Assembly (NCBI RefSeq): GCF_009730915.1
Contig: NC_052477.1
Location: 28,344,420 to 28,408,419, forward strand
Source: Dioscorea cayenensis subsp. rotundata
Taxonomy: Eukaryota > Streptophyta > Magnoliopsida > Dioscoreales > Dioscoreaceae
DNA length: 64,000 bases
Direction of reading: 5' to 3'
In this document: positions 25,301 through 36,612 of the stretch, piece by piece
How the letters are laid out: the number at the start of each line of letters is the position of its first letter
Position numbering within the stretch: the stretch's first letter is position 1
Translations under genes and position numbers: made by a program
The notes under the pieces: generated by a model
Database searches by the model: none
Seen by the model: only the letters and a program-made list of their open reading frames with translations
Told to the model about the DNA's origin: nothing

Positions 25301-28300
25301 GTTGTTGCGCTCAATGGCCTGGCTGCAATAGCTATAATCGAGGGAGGCACCAAACAAGCTGTGTCATTGTACAGAGAATCACTTGCTTTAGTTGATGAAC
25401 ATGCTAATGATTTCCGTTTAGATCCATTACTGAGTCTTCATATCTATCACAATCTAGCTGAGTTGCTTCCTGTTGTCTCTGAATCTACACAACAATGTTC
25501 ACATCATGTTAGTGTCAATCCTTCTGAAGATGGTGATGAAAAGAAAAGAAAATTGCTTTCATCTGGCAAATTTGATCAATACTATGTGAAAAGACGAAAA
25601 ATGGGACAGGGCAAGAAACAAAGTACAACCTCCATTGACAAGTCGTCTACTGACTGTAGTGAACATGCTAACTGTGATGAAAATCCACCTGCCTGGCTTA
25701 ATGATGGCAACCTTGGGACAGAAAATGATGTTCAGTGCCAAATGTCTTCAAGATGCTTTTCAGACAAGTGTCTGAAAAAGGCATGTGAAGATATCAAACA
25801 GAAATACTTATCTGTTTTTACCTCAAAACTTTCTATGGCTCGAAGAGACTACACAAATAGTCACTCACAGGTAGCGCTTCCTCTCTCTCTCTCTTTCTCT
25901 CTTCATCTCTTCATACCCTGTGGTTTATATATGAAAGAACCGATCAATGATTCTGGATTTTTTTTTGGGCTGTGGGTAATTTCAAATTTTCAATTTGTGA
26001 GTTATTTGAGTGTCATCTTCTGGCTATTGGAAATATGGTCTGATAAATGGTAATTTAGCTACAAGTAAGATGCATGGTTCAGTGATTATTGTTTATTGAT
26101 CCTCAAGTTCGTGTTGTGCATGTTCTTTTATTTTGTCTTGAATGTAGAGAATTTTGGTGTTAATGTTGTGGACTTTTTACAACAGATCTTTCAGGAAGGC
26201 TAGGATTCTGTGTTCCGAGTCTCCTAATTTTTTGTTCCCTTGATGTTTGGGCAATATTAGCTTTTCCTCCTTGAAGATTGTAGCCCGAGGCTTTATTGCT
26301 GCCGTATAAGATATTATCTATTAAACATTCCTTCACATGTCACTAAATTGTTAAGGCAATTTGAGAAAATCATTAACTAAACAGTTTTTTCCGGCTCTCT
26401 AAGTGCGACATGACTATTTTCTTAATATGTACTTTTCCATTTTGAATGACTTGCTGTGATATTTCATCAGGTTTGTAATTTATTGGAGGAATACAAGAAT
26501 CAAAACATGGCTTGGTATTTGAATACTCTTAATCTTTTTGAGAAGAGTAAAGATTCCTCTGAGGAATTGTTACAAAAGATCGATCGGGCTGTTTCCAATT
26601 TTAACAGGAAAACTTCATCAAGGTTAGCCACTTTCTACTACTTCTTATTTGTATTTTTGACAATGTTCCTTCTGTTTTTTTTGGTTAAGTATGAAACTTG
26701 AACTGTGCTTTAATTTTTAGATATTGGGTAACCGTGAACATTCACATTGGAAAGTGTCTGACCAAATTGAACTCATTGGAGAAAATCTAAACAATTAATG
26801 TTTATAAACTAATAAAATCTAAAGCACAGAACTGGAATTGTACTTTATGATTATAGTGATGATTGAATATGTGTCATCAAATATCATTATAAAGAATCAA
26901 ATGTTACGGACTGGAGGATTCGATGAACCAGCTACTTATAAGAACTTGAATCTAGCATATATTTAGGGTTGAGATTTGATGGAACTGAAGATGGGGATTA
27001 TTTGAGTTGCACATGCATTCACTAAAAATATTAAAAGAGCATGTGTTACTTCTATACTGTGCGTTGAATGTTTATAGGTGATATTAAAACCTTTTTGGAG
27101 TATTCACCATTGATACTCTATAAATTTATAGTTAATTTATCTGTTTTTTCCTTTGTATGTGTTACTCTATACTTGTATGCTCATTGTACGTCACTTGTCT
27201 TCTCTATGTTATTTCCATTTAGATTGATGAATATGTACTCGCACGCATGTCTTTTATAGGCGCTGCATATCTGACTTTGAATTCCTTATCAAGGTCACGA
27301 AATATTGGTTTCTTGAAATATACTGTTCAGGCTGGTCTAGATTCTTTGGAACAATCTAGGCAAGCATTACTTAAGAAACTTATGGAAATTGATCAAGCAA
27401 TTGAGAATCCCAAGGATGATGATATTGCCCAACTGAGAGACTGCCCTGCGTGCAATGAAGGAAATGGCTCATTGTGTGGACCTTGTGAACTCGATGACCT
27501 GTTTCAGGTTAGTTGACTCTTCTATCAACTTTAACATAACGCTATATATAACTGGAGAATGATTTTGTCTCCCTTCAAGGCAGGTATACGAGGCCAGCCT
27601 GTTTCTAATAAAGAGAGCACATAATGATTCTGTTATCACGTCGGTTGAGGAAGCATTGGATCTGCAGAAGCAGAAATTAGAGTTGCGTCGGTTTTTCCGA
27701 GACAAGAAAACTTCGATACAGTCAAGTAGTGATCATGAAAAGATGAAGCAGAGAAATGTGAAAGCAAATGTGCAGGTAAATTTTTTGCATTGAGTACACT
27801 TTCTACTCTTCTATACCTGACATTGATTTCATCTATATTTTTTGGATTATTAATTGTTTAATCGCATACATGTTATCTCATTATGTCCTTTGGGCCTCAC
27901 TGGATTTCATGTAAATGTGGCTCTTTAATGCTTTGAAGTGCAAAAATGGTGTTGAGTGTTTGTAAGATTTAACATGTGAATTGTTATTAAATTATACACT
28001 GAGTGCAGTGCTTTACTTTCAGTCAAGCCAATGACCAGAACATGACAAAGGAGTTGGCTGCACCTGTTAGTGATATATGTTCAAATAGCAAATTGAATTC
28101 TTTTAGCCAAACTGAAAGATTTACATGACCATTGTAAATTGTGTATAAGCCAAACAAGATTGCTTAGGTGTGGTCAATATCTTCTTATCTGTATGTGTGT
28201 GCCCTACACGCCCAGAGTTTTCATTGTTCAAGAAACAATGAATATGCATGTGTATGAACCATTATTTGTTCTTTCATCTTTGGTTTAGAGTAAAACAGCT

Positions 28301-31300
28301 GTTATGAGGCTTATGGTTTGTCTTCCAATTTTTATTTCATTACTATATAGATTTGTCTCAAAACTACAGTTGGGCTGATTTGTCTTGTATATATAATTTG
28401 AGAATACATGATTGACTGCTCAAGCTTCTGTGTTCTGCTTGGCTTATTGTTGTAATTATCTTTGATTTATTCATGCAGGTTTATAGACTTCCTTCTGAGC
28501 TGGAGGTCACCCTTGGAGTAATCAAAAGTTACTCCAAATCAAAGTTAAGTAGACAGGACTTAGCTTCTGCTAGAAAGCACTTGCTTCTTTTTCAGGTGTG
28601 GCTTTGATGTTCGGATCACCTGCCTTTTACCCTATTGTCTACATCTATTTGAGGAACTTGATACAAAGTTTCTGGTTTTTGTTTTTTTTTCCTGCTTATT
28701 TCCTTTGGCTTTATTTTGTATGAGCGCATGCTTAATAGAATGCTTGGTTTATTTCTCAGGTCTGTTTCTTTCTGTTTGACAATGTAGTGTTCCTGTTTCA
28801 CTATTGGATCTTAGTTTCGTCTTGTTATTATAGTATTTGTACCAGCCGTTTTCCATTTACATTCCATTTAATAGGTTTCTTGAATATTACTAATACTTTC
28901 TGGCTTCTTATTTAAGTTTGAATAGTAGGGGAAAAGAAAATCTAAAGGCATTTACTTGGCATAATAATAAGAAAGATTGATCATCATCTGAAGTCATCTT
29001 GTGTATATGTGTATATATATAAGGGATTAATTAATATGTATATATATATATATATATATTAATAGCCCATTTTGAGCCAATGAATGACCAATTGAGCAAA
29101 AAGGTAGGATGTGCATGTGCTAAGGATCTATAGTTCTATATCGGGCATGTGTTATGTAGAGATTATGCTCACATTCAACAATTCTTTGAGGATAAGCTTT
29201 GTCTACATTTTTATCAATCATTATAATTAGAAGTCCAAATTTTGCAGTAGGTATCAACTCATATGTTAATTTGACAAAATTCCCATGAATCAATTCATGC
29301 AGCTTTTCTTTTGTCAAGCTTGTTTTAGTACATAACAAGGATTCATCATGCTTCCTTTTGGTTATTTATGTTTAGGCTATGCGTAGGGAATTTTCTCAAG
29401 CAAGGGGCTTGTTTGTTGCTCAAGCTCAAATGCTGCATGCTCATGATGAAATTAAATGTGCTACCTCACGATTACGGCTCAAGTTGACTGATGATGAACC
29501 TCCTGCAATTGATGTGCTGAGCAAAGAGGAACTAATTCCATCGAGCATGCAGTTTACATCTGACAAATTTTCGGGTTTGTCATCTTTGACACGCATTAGA
29601 GGACAACTCCGTTATTTGAAGGTAAGATCAGAAGTTTATGCTATTATATGCCTTCCATTGATCTTTTCCTTGTTGCCTTAGATGTGCTGAGAAGACCTAA
29701 AAGTTGAGAGCACTGTTGTTAGACAGTGCAAACTAGGGTAATTTGGTTGTGAAGCATTCTGTCCTATGGAGGCAAAATAGTGTTCACTGTGAAGCATGAT
29801 TGTTCTAGAGGATGCCTAGTATCACCATTATATATATATATATATATATATAATTATTGTTATTTAGTTTTCATGAGGTAGACACTCACAACTAGTGTTG
29901 CTTTGTTAAATTTTTTTCTAGCTAGAATTACACTAACAAAGGTTAAGTGATATTTGTGTTCTTGCTGGTAATCCATTACTTGTGTCTGAGGATTACAATC
30001 CCAAGGATTTTGTGCCAACATCTAACTTTAAATAGTATTCCCTCATCATCCAAAACTTAAATTAATTAACTAAATACATGTCCAAAGGGAGAAGCTTTCA
30101 CAAGCAAAGAGAAAGCTAAAAGACAAAAGCAACATGCAGTTAACGTATACTGATGTTTGTACATTCCAGCTGTTTTCTGTTCTAAGTATTTAGCTTGTAG
30201 AATTTTGTAACTTATAATGTTTCCTAGCCTAGATAATAACAAAAATCATATGATTTTCAGGGGCTAGTTCAATCAAATCAGAAAGCGGAGCAACAATGCT
30301 GTAATGCGGGGCCTGATCCTCGAGATCAAAATGATTTAGCATCTACTACTGCAAAACATGGTGAAGCCCTTGCTAAGATTGATGAAGATGAGACTTGTCC
30401 AATTTGTCATGAGGGCCTGAACAACCAGAAGATGGTATTTCAATGCGGCCATATCATTTGTTGCAAATGTAAGTATTTGTAAGTCGTATTAATATTTCCT
30501 GGGAAATTATATAAACCTTGATTATACATTTTCTTCATGAATGAATCTGTTTAAGCGATGCTTTTATTTATATGAGAGCTTTGTGAACTTAATTATTTTA
30601 TTTAACAATGGCGGATCTTTATTTTTTTACTATATACATAGATAAAGTTCAAAAACCAGGGAGAATGTGATGAAATTATGTAGTGATATTTCTCAAATTA
30701 AATTCTGATCTTATACTATGCTGCTGTGAAATGACTACATCTTTAATGTTTATATTGTCTGTGAAGACTTCAATGATGATATCAGTTCCATTTTGTTTCA
30801 CTTTCCCACTCAATCTCTGATTTTCTGTAGGTGAAATCCATCTTTCAAGTTGATTTTTTGGTAAAACAATTTTAATTTTCTGCAGGTTGTTTAAAATTGA
30901 CAGAGGAAGGAGCATTTTGCTTTGGAAGGTCCCATCAGAAATGGATTATGTGCCCCGACATGTCGTCAACAAACAGCTGCCGGAAACATTGCGTTTGTAC
31001 AAGACAAACAAAATATACGCATTGATCTTTCAAAAATTCAAGATATGCCTGAATCTTGTATCACAGTTCAAGGTTCATATAGTACAAAGGTTTGTCTTTA
31101 ATCTCATCTTTGACGCATGACATCTTTTTATTGTTTGAGATCTTCCATGGATTGGAAAAATATTAACTATGCAATCGGTGCTGTTTTCTTTTTCACAATG
31201 TAGATTGAAGCTATCACAAGGAGGATTTTGTTCATAAAATCAACTAATCAAGATGCACAGATTATTGTCTTCTCAAGCTGGAACGATGTGCTTGATGTCT

Positions 31301-32202
31301 TGGAGCATTCATTGGATGCAAATGGCATAACTCATGTCCGCATGAAAGGTGGAAGGTACATATTTTCCTAGCCATTAATCTTCTAAAGCTCTTGTTTTTC
31401 AATTTAAAATCGACCGAGTTGATGAACCATTCATGTCATAGGAAAAAATTAAGAGGATTCAAATTAGTGCTTTTATGTTTTCCATTTTAGTTCTCTAAAA
31501 TGGAAACCTTTTCGCTCACGCACTTTAATCTTCACACTTTTATTGGCCTTGACTCTACAGAAAATCAAATGTAGCACTTGCGAAATTCAAAGGCCAAGCG
31601 AGCAATGTGGGACGAAGCGGGAAGATTGAAGACCAGTCAATCAAAACACAACCAATTCAAGTCCTCCTCATGTTGTTTCAACATGGAGCCAATGGTCTAA
31701 ATCTCTTAGAAGCAGAACATGTAATCCTTGTAGAACCATTGCTAAACCCTGCATTCGCAGCACAAGCTATTGGCCGAGTCCACCGTATCGGACAAACAAA
31801 GAAGACATTCGTTCATCGATTCATAGTATGTGCCAATCCAAACCAAACCTTCAACATTTGCTCAACGTTGCTGCAACAATGTGCTTATCCTTGCATTTCC
31901 TTATTTTGGCACAGGTGAAGAACACAGTGGAAGAAAACATTCATAATCTTAACAAGAACAGGGAGGCGATTCCTGACGCCGTGTCGGCGGTGTCAAAGCA
32001 TCAAGATCAACCTGCGTTGACTCTTAAAGATGTTCAATCCTTGTTCTCTGCTGATATGTCAACAGGTCTTCTACAAGATGGTGGTGGTGGTGGTGATGCT
32101 AATGTAAGTGCACAATTGCCCCCTTCTGTTGCTGCAGGTCTTGCTGCTGAGAGGAGATGGATGCAAAGTCAGTCATCAATGTCAAATTTAGGAATAGATT
32201 GA
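19308..32202 (+). CDS. SHPRH/RAD5-type SNF2 ATPase and E3 ubiquitin ligase
   Basis: The encoded protein of about 1700 residues is the plant counterpart of human SHPRH (Arabidopsis AT2G40770 type). SHPRH and its yeast relative Rad5 promote PCNA polyubiquitination and fork restart in DNA-damage tolerance. The exons are 19308-20125, 20462-20668, 21151-21212, 21313-21811, 22685-22885, 23735-23990, 24670-24913, 24991-25154, 25250-25870, 26471-26622, 27294-27507, 27584-27775, 28479-28595, 29376-29621, 30261-30468, 30886-31089, 31204-31355, 31561-31825 and 31915-32202. All phases join correctly except within exon 16. Motif I is DEMGLGKT (about 363-370). A C4HC3 PHD finger ([25 protein letters not shown]) sits inside the helicase domain, encoded in the same exon. 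Further on are the DEAQ box (LCLDEAQM, about 615), TGTPIQ, a C3HC4 RING ([15 protein letters not shown], then CP-TC; about 1377 on), and motifs V/VI ([19 protein letters not shown]). A CCCC run at 30953-30956 has one C too many, which shifts the RING frame. The N-terminal 270 residues are not recognised. Confidence 0.92.
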
Positions 32203-32990
32203 TTGAGTGCAATTGGCTTCTTTAACTTATCATTGTCTACATTAATGTACAGTTTCTCTCTCTCTCTCTTGTCTTCATTTTCTCATGTTGGAATTTTGAA
32301 TTCAAATAAGGTTGTTTAAGTTAGATCAAAATAATTCAAATAATTTATAGATATATATTGCTCTTTTGCTGATAAAAATGCCCAGTTTTTTTTAAATACT
32401 TTTACATCTATTTTTTTAATCTTTAAAATTCATCAGTTTCTTGTGAGTTTTTTTTTTAAGATGAGTTGTTAGCCGTTAACAGGATTATGCACACGAGCCT
32501 TTGCTGTGGCTTATGAGACCTGTGTACATGTGGACGCAATGACTACTCACAGGTTGTTCTCACAACTCTCATATGTCTATTTTTACCTCATATTATAGAG
32601 GGTAGAATAAACCTCTCGAGTGAGTTGGATAAACCAAAAGAGAGCTTTTTTTTTAAAAATAATAGATAAATTATATTTATTAAAAAAAATAAAAGTAGAG
32701 AAATACAAAAACAAAAACAAAGGATTTAACATCAAAGCTGAAGACGAGAAGAATGAAACAACTCACAAGACACCTTAGATCGACCACCTAAGGTGACACT
32801 AATAAAGAGCAAGCTACTCATTGGCTATCTAGCTGTCGACACGTTAGATTGCACTTAACCATTGCATCTAAATCTTCCCATCTGATCATTTTTGAATCAG
32901 AAGTAAAAACAGATAAAAACTTGTGAATAATTTTTATAATATCATACAAGTTTTCCAAAAATAGTACATGTATTTCTTTCTAGCCAAATG
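32203..32990. other. 3' flank of SHPRH-like gene
   Basis: The first part is the likely 3' UTR, including a CT microsatellite at about 32253-32270. The remainder is AT-rich spacer. No gene is supported. Confidence 0.5.
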
Positions 32991-33865
32991 CTTATATAAA
33001 GCTATCTCCAACCCAAAACTCTATATTTAGCGTTTTATTACATAAAAATACAGCTTTTATAGTGAAAGTTTTTTCAACCACCATCTCTATTTTTTACTCT
33101 AAAATAGAGTATTCTAAGAATATTCTTCTCACTTCATAATTTATATGTTTAGACCTTCATTAGTTGTATTAGTTGTATTTTGAGTGTTGTGAATTTTTTT
33201 ATTATTATTATTATCGATGATAATGTATGTTAGATTAGTTTCTATGTTTTTATTTTATTGTTTTGTGTATTTTTTGTTAATTTTAATGAAGTTATATTTT
33301 ATGTCTTATTTTCATTAAATTTTTATTTTTTATTAATAAAAAAAATATAAACTTAAATTATAAGTTATTAATTTAATTAAAATATAAAATTATAAATATA
33401 AATTTTATAAAAAATAGAAAAAACTAAAAAGAGAAAAAATAAACTTAAAAAAATGAAAATTAAAATTTAAAAATAAAAAATAAAAAATAAATATTAAACT
33501 GAAAATTAAAACTGAAAAAAACAAAATAAACTGAAAATTAAAACTAAAAACAGAAAAAGAATAGAAAACTAAAATTAAAACTAAAAAAATAAAAATAAAA
33601 AAACTGAAATTAAAACTTAAAAAAAATTATAACATTGCTACAGTTACGTGCAATATGGGCGCAACATATTGCGCGTCACTGTAGCAATTTTCATATTAAG
33701 CACAAAATTTGACATCAGATTAGAACTGATCCTATGTTAAATATAATTAAAAATTTCAAATTTTAAAAAATTTTCATATTTAGCACATTGACACCAGATT
33801 AGAGCTAATCCTACGCTAAATATAATTAAAAACTTCAATTTTAAAAGGCTATTGGAGATGGCCTA
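32991..33865. mobile_element. Non-autonomous TIR element with 9-bp flanking repeat
   Basis: The ends are inverted and related: AAAGCTATCTCCAACCC on the left against AGGCCATCTCCAATAGCC (reverse complement of the right end). The element is flanked by the 9-bp direct repeat AGCCAAATG (32982-32990 and 33866-33874), the target-duplication size typical of Mutator-type elements. The interior has an A-rich simple region (about 33390-33630) and a diverged internal direct repeat (about 33688-33762 and 33768-33846) containing GACATCAGATTAGA/GACACCAGATTAGA. It has no coding capacity. Confidence 0.6.
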
Positions 33866-33908
33866 AGCCAAATGTTTGCTCACTAAAGTCGGGTTTAATT
33901 TTTTGAAT

Positions 33909-34267
33909 GCCAAGTCGGGTTTAATTTTTTGAATAATCACTAAAGTTTAGTAAAATTAGTAATTACAGTTTGCTCACCCAATTTTGATTTGTTTCTAAAT
34001 AATCACTGAAGTTACTAAATTATTTCAAATGCCAATCACCCGAATGATTACCAGCTTCATTAGCTAACGTGGACACCGTGAAAAGTCCAATCAACATTTA
34101 GAAAACTGTGTCCACGTCAGCTAATGAAGCCTGAAATCATTCGGTGACTGGCATTTGAAATAATTAGTAACTCCAGTGATTATTTAGAAACAAATCAAAA
34201 TTGGGTGAGCAAACTGTAATTTTACCAAACTTTAGTGATTATTCAAAAAAATTAAACCCGACTTGGC
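33909..34267. repeat. Foldback inverted repeat (about 160-bp arms)
   Basis: The left arm (33909-34075) begins GCCAAGTCGGGTTTAA. The right arm (34108-34267) is its reverse complement and ends TTAAACCCGACTTGGC. The loop is about 32 bases. Arms match over almost their whole length, with a few indels and substitutions. A short direct copy of the left tip (GTCGGGTTTAATTTTTTGAA) precedes it at about 33889. It is most likely a foldback MITE. A transcript across it would form a long hairpin. Confidence 0.85.
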
Positions 34268-34389
34268 AAGCATGGGTTTTTTTTCAAGCCATGAAAGGGA
34301 TTTTTACATACAAAAGAACTATAACTTAAAACCTAGGATAAAATTATAATTTTAAAAAAATTCCTCTTTATTTTGAAAACAGAGTACAT

Positions 34390-34600
34390 TATGCTTATTT
34401 CTTGGGCCATTTAACCAAGTAGCCCCCCCTTTTTTTTTTTTATTAAACCAAATGACCCTAGGTCCATTTTAATTATCAAAATGACCCTAGGATCATCACA
34501 TCGCCCATGTGGGTGATGTGATCTGCTGATTGGGCGCTGACTCAGCGCCCAGTCAGCACTAATGTGGTATTTTTAAATAAAAAATCTTGATTTTTTTCAT
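34390..34600. repeat. Palindrome-rich block in spacer
   Basis: This GC-richer patch contains two local palindromes: GATCATCACATC facing GATGTGATC around GCCCATGTGGG (about 34491-34525), and GGGCGCTGACTCAGCGCCC (about 34535-34553). It is probably transposon-derived. No coding frame is present. Confidence 0.45.
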
Positions 34601-34824
34601 TTTAACCCCTGAATTATTTTATAATCAATAAGTTGGGCATTTATTCTTGGGTTTTTAACTAAATTTTTTTAAAAAAATTTATTAAACTTTTAAAAATTTA
34701 TTAAACTTTTTAAATAAATTTTTTTAAAAATATATAAATGTGTTTTTAATTTAAATCCCTTTATTTGTTTTTATAATTAACAAATTATCTTTTCTCTTTG
34801 ATTATTTAACCCAAATTTTTATTT

Positions 34825-35088
34825 AATTATGTACTTTTTAATTTATTAAATAAATTAATTTTAAAGAATATATTTGAATATGAAAACACAAATTTTAAAA
34901 ATTACGAAATCATCTTTTACAAACCCATATGCAGTTGTCCTTTCTGGGCGTATTCATGTTTCGGGTTCATCCGAGATGCATGTTCTATGGGTTGTAAAAA
35001 GATGATTTGTAATTTTAAAATTTGTGTTTTCATATTCAAATATATTCTTTAAAATTAATTTATTTAATAAATTAAAAAAGTACATAAT
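34825..35088. repeat. Second foldback inverted repeat (about 104-bp arms)
   Basis: The left arm runs 34825 to about 34929 and the right arm about 34986 to 35088, with a loop of roughly 56 bases. The tips read AATTATGTAC and GTACATAATT. The arms match nearly perfectly, differing mainly in homopolymer lengths. The minus-strand open frame through it (34954-35148) is low-complexity and not a gene. Confidence 0.85.
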
Positions 35089-35303
35089 TTTTTTTTGAAT
35101 AAACATAATATTTAAAAATATCATTATAGGAAAATAAAAGACAAACACTATCCCTTAAAATCAAAATTACGTAATACTTTTAAACACTGCATTCAAATGT
35201 ACTGACTGGTACACAAAGGTTATTTATTTATTACCATTATTATTAATAATTTTGCATTTTTCACTAGTCATCACGTGATTATCACGTGTCACCGGAACTA
35301 TCG

Positions 35304-35669
35304 TCAGTCATCGTCTTTATCCGGGTGGAAACTACGGCGGCGAAGAGCCTCAAAGACTTTGGCGCTCTCATCGAAGATATGAGCCCTCCGATCATAATCC
35401 GACGGTTCACGCCCATCATCATGTCCCTCCATGGCCTCCCCCTCCAAGCTCTCCAGCTCCTCTTCCTTCTCTTCAATCCTTTCTTCCTCTTCACCCGAAT
35501 CCGCTTCTCTTCTCGGATCTGGATCCGCTTGGGCAACTACCCGAATCCGCTTACTAGTATAATCATCAAGCTTGATGTTAATGATGGGCTTGATATCTAA
35601 TCTGGGCCGTTGAGTTGACATCATCGAAGAAGCTTTAAGATCTAATCTGTGCCATTGGATGGGCATCAT
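35304..35669 (-). CDS. Small acidic protein of unknown function
   Basis: This intronless 121-residue frame is GC-richer than its surroundings. The N-terminal third holds an imperfect 15-residue duplication (QWHRLDLKASS against QRPRLDIKP). A strongly acidic, glutamate-rich middle follows (GEEEERIEEKEEELE, about 60-74). The C-terminus is DYDRRAHIFDESAKVFEAL followed by a basic patch and DDD, and looks like a conserved module rather than random sequence. I cannot name the family. No signal peptide or membrane segment is present. The start is ATGATG at 35669, and the second ATG is equally possible. A 16-codon uORF (35716-35666) ends in a TGA that overlaps the start codon. ACGT-core motifs lie upstream (35797-35841). 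It is head-to-head with the gene at 36613. Confidence 0.65.
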   Translation of the reverse strand: MMPIQWHRLDLKASSMMSTQRPRLDIKPIINIKLDDYTSKRIRVVAQADPDPRREADSGEEEERIEEKEEELESLEGEAMEGHDDGREPSDYDRRAHIFDESAKVFEALRRRSFHPDKDDD

Positions 35670-35716
35670 GGGACAAGCCCTTTGGAGTGATTGAAAAGAA
35701 GAAGAGATGGTTCCAT
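35666..35716 (-). other. uORF overlapping the start codon of the acidic protein gene
   Basis: This short frame of 16 codons has its ATG at 35716-35714. Its TGA (35668-35666) overlaps the downstream ATG (35669-35667) in an ATGA arrangement. The peptide is hydrophobic and leucine-rich in the middle. Such overlaps can couple termination to reinitiation. Translation is not shown by the sequence. Confidence 0.5.
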
Positions 35717-35754
35717 GATCAAGAGAAACTCAAAAATGAGAAGGAAATGTAGAT

Positions 35755-35845
35755 GAGAATGTTTGTTTCACTGGTTTTTATTTATTTATTGTTTGCCACG
35801 TGTTTGTAATAGTTGTGAACACGTGTGGTTAATGCCACGTCACAG
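35755..35845 (-). promoter_or_regulatory. G-box/ABRE cluster upstream of acidic protein gene
   Basis: Two perfect CACGTG motifs (35797-35802, 35820-35825) and one CCACGTCA (35835-35842) fall within 46 bases. Between them and the gene lies a minus-strand AT-rich TATA-like stretch, AATAAATAAATAAAAACC (about 35790-35773). Clustered ACGT motifs are the classic arrangement for bZIP factors in abscisic-acid or light responses. Two more CACGTG motifs lie just past the stop codon (35272-35277, 35283-35288). Confidence 0.55.
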
Positions 35846-36295
35846 GTATAGATAAATTTTTTTTTATCTATTTAATTTTCCGGTTTTAGATATTAAAAAA
35901 CATAATTTTTTTTAAGAAATCCGCATGCAGTGCAATTGATATGTCTCGAGTTGAGAGACCAGTTTGAGTTTCTCAATTCCATTGCACTAATACTTCTCAT
36001 TCTGTCTTTTAAGATTACATAATAAAAAAGTTTATTTTTAAATAATTATTTAAATCATTGTAATTAGTATTTTTTTTTTATATTTATCACTTTTGTAAAT
36101 AAAAAAAAAAAAATTAAAAATTAAGAGTCAATCAGTTGCCACTTGCCACCGAACCCTGATTTTATTAAAAAATAATTTTCAGAAATTTTTAATTCTACTT
36201 TTTTAAAAAACAGGAATGACATCATAAACCCATTTTCTTAACCATTAAGTCTTATTATTTTTATTGAATAAATTTTCTTTTATTATTATTATTAC

Positions 36296-36341
36296 GAGGA
36301 TATGATATCATATGATATCATATTATCATATCATATCATTG
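36296..36341. repeat. Palindromic GATATCATAT simple repeat
   Basis: Tandem and self-complementary copies of ATATGATATC form a cruciform-prone tract between the two divergent genes. No function is assigned. Confidence 0.6.
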
Positions 36342-36544
36342 GCACAGTTTGAATCAGAACCCGCCAAAATAGTAACAAACAAAACTAGCGCGGAAATAAA
36401 TAAATAAATATCAGAAAAAGAAAAAAGAAAAAAAGACAAGAAAAACCTCATGATAATCAACGACATGGCACTGCACTTTCATGATCAGAACCCAGACTTT
36501 TTTCGAATCCCTGTCTGTTCCGAATCTCAAATGCACATCTCACG

Positions 36545-36612
36545 GTCCATATAAACTAACCGTTGCCACCGTCCCTTCAATTCAAAACTATTTCCCCCCT
36601 TTCTCTTTCTCT
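36545..36612 (+). promoter_or_regulatory. TATA box and MSA-like (mitotic) element
   Basis: TATAAA lies at 36550-36555. The motif TAACCGTTGCC follows at 36557-36567; its reverse complement GGCAACGGTTA contains the AACGG core and TTA tail of the mitosis-specific activator (MSA) element bound by plant MYB3R factors, although the 5' flank of the consensus does not match. The leader would be about 30 nt. The TATA position rules out the open frame starting at 36481 as the natural start. Confidence 0.5.

Noticed and set aside
35286..35600. 104-codon plus-strand frame
   Set aside because: Antisense to the acidic protein gene, which has the better composition, a conserved-looking C-terminus and promoter motifs.
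36481..36612. N-terminal extension of the KEN-box protein from an ATG at 36481
   Set aside because: The TATA box at 36550 lies downstream of that ATG, so it would not be in the mRNA.
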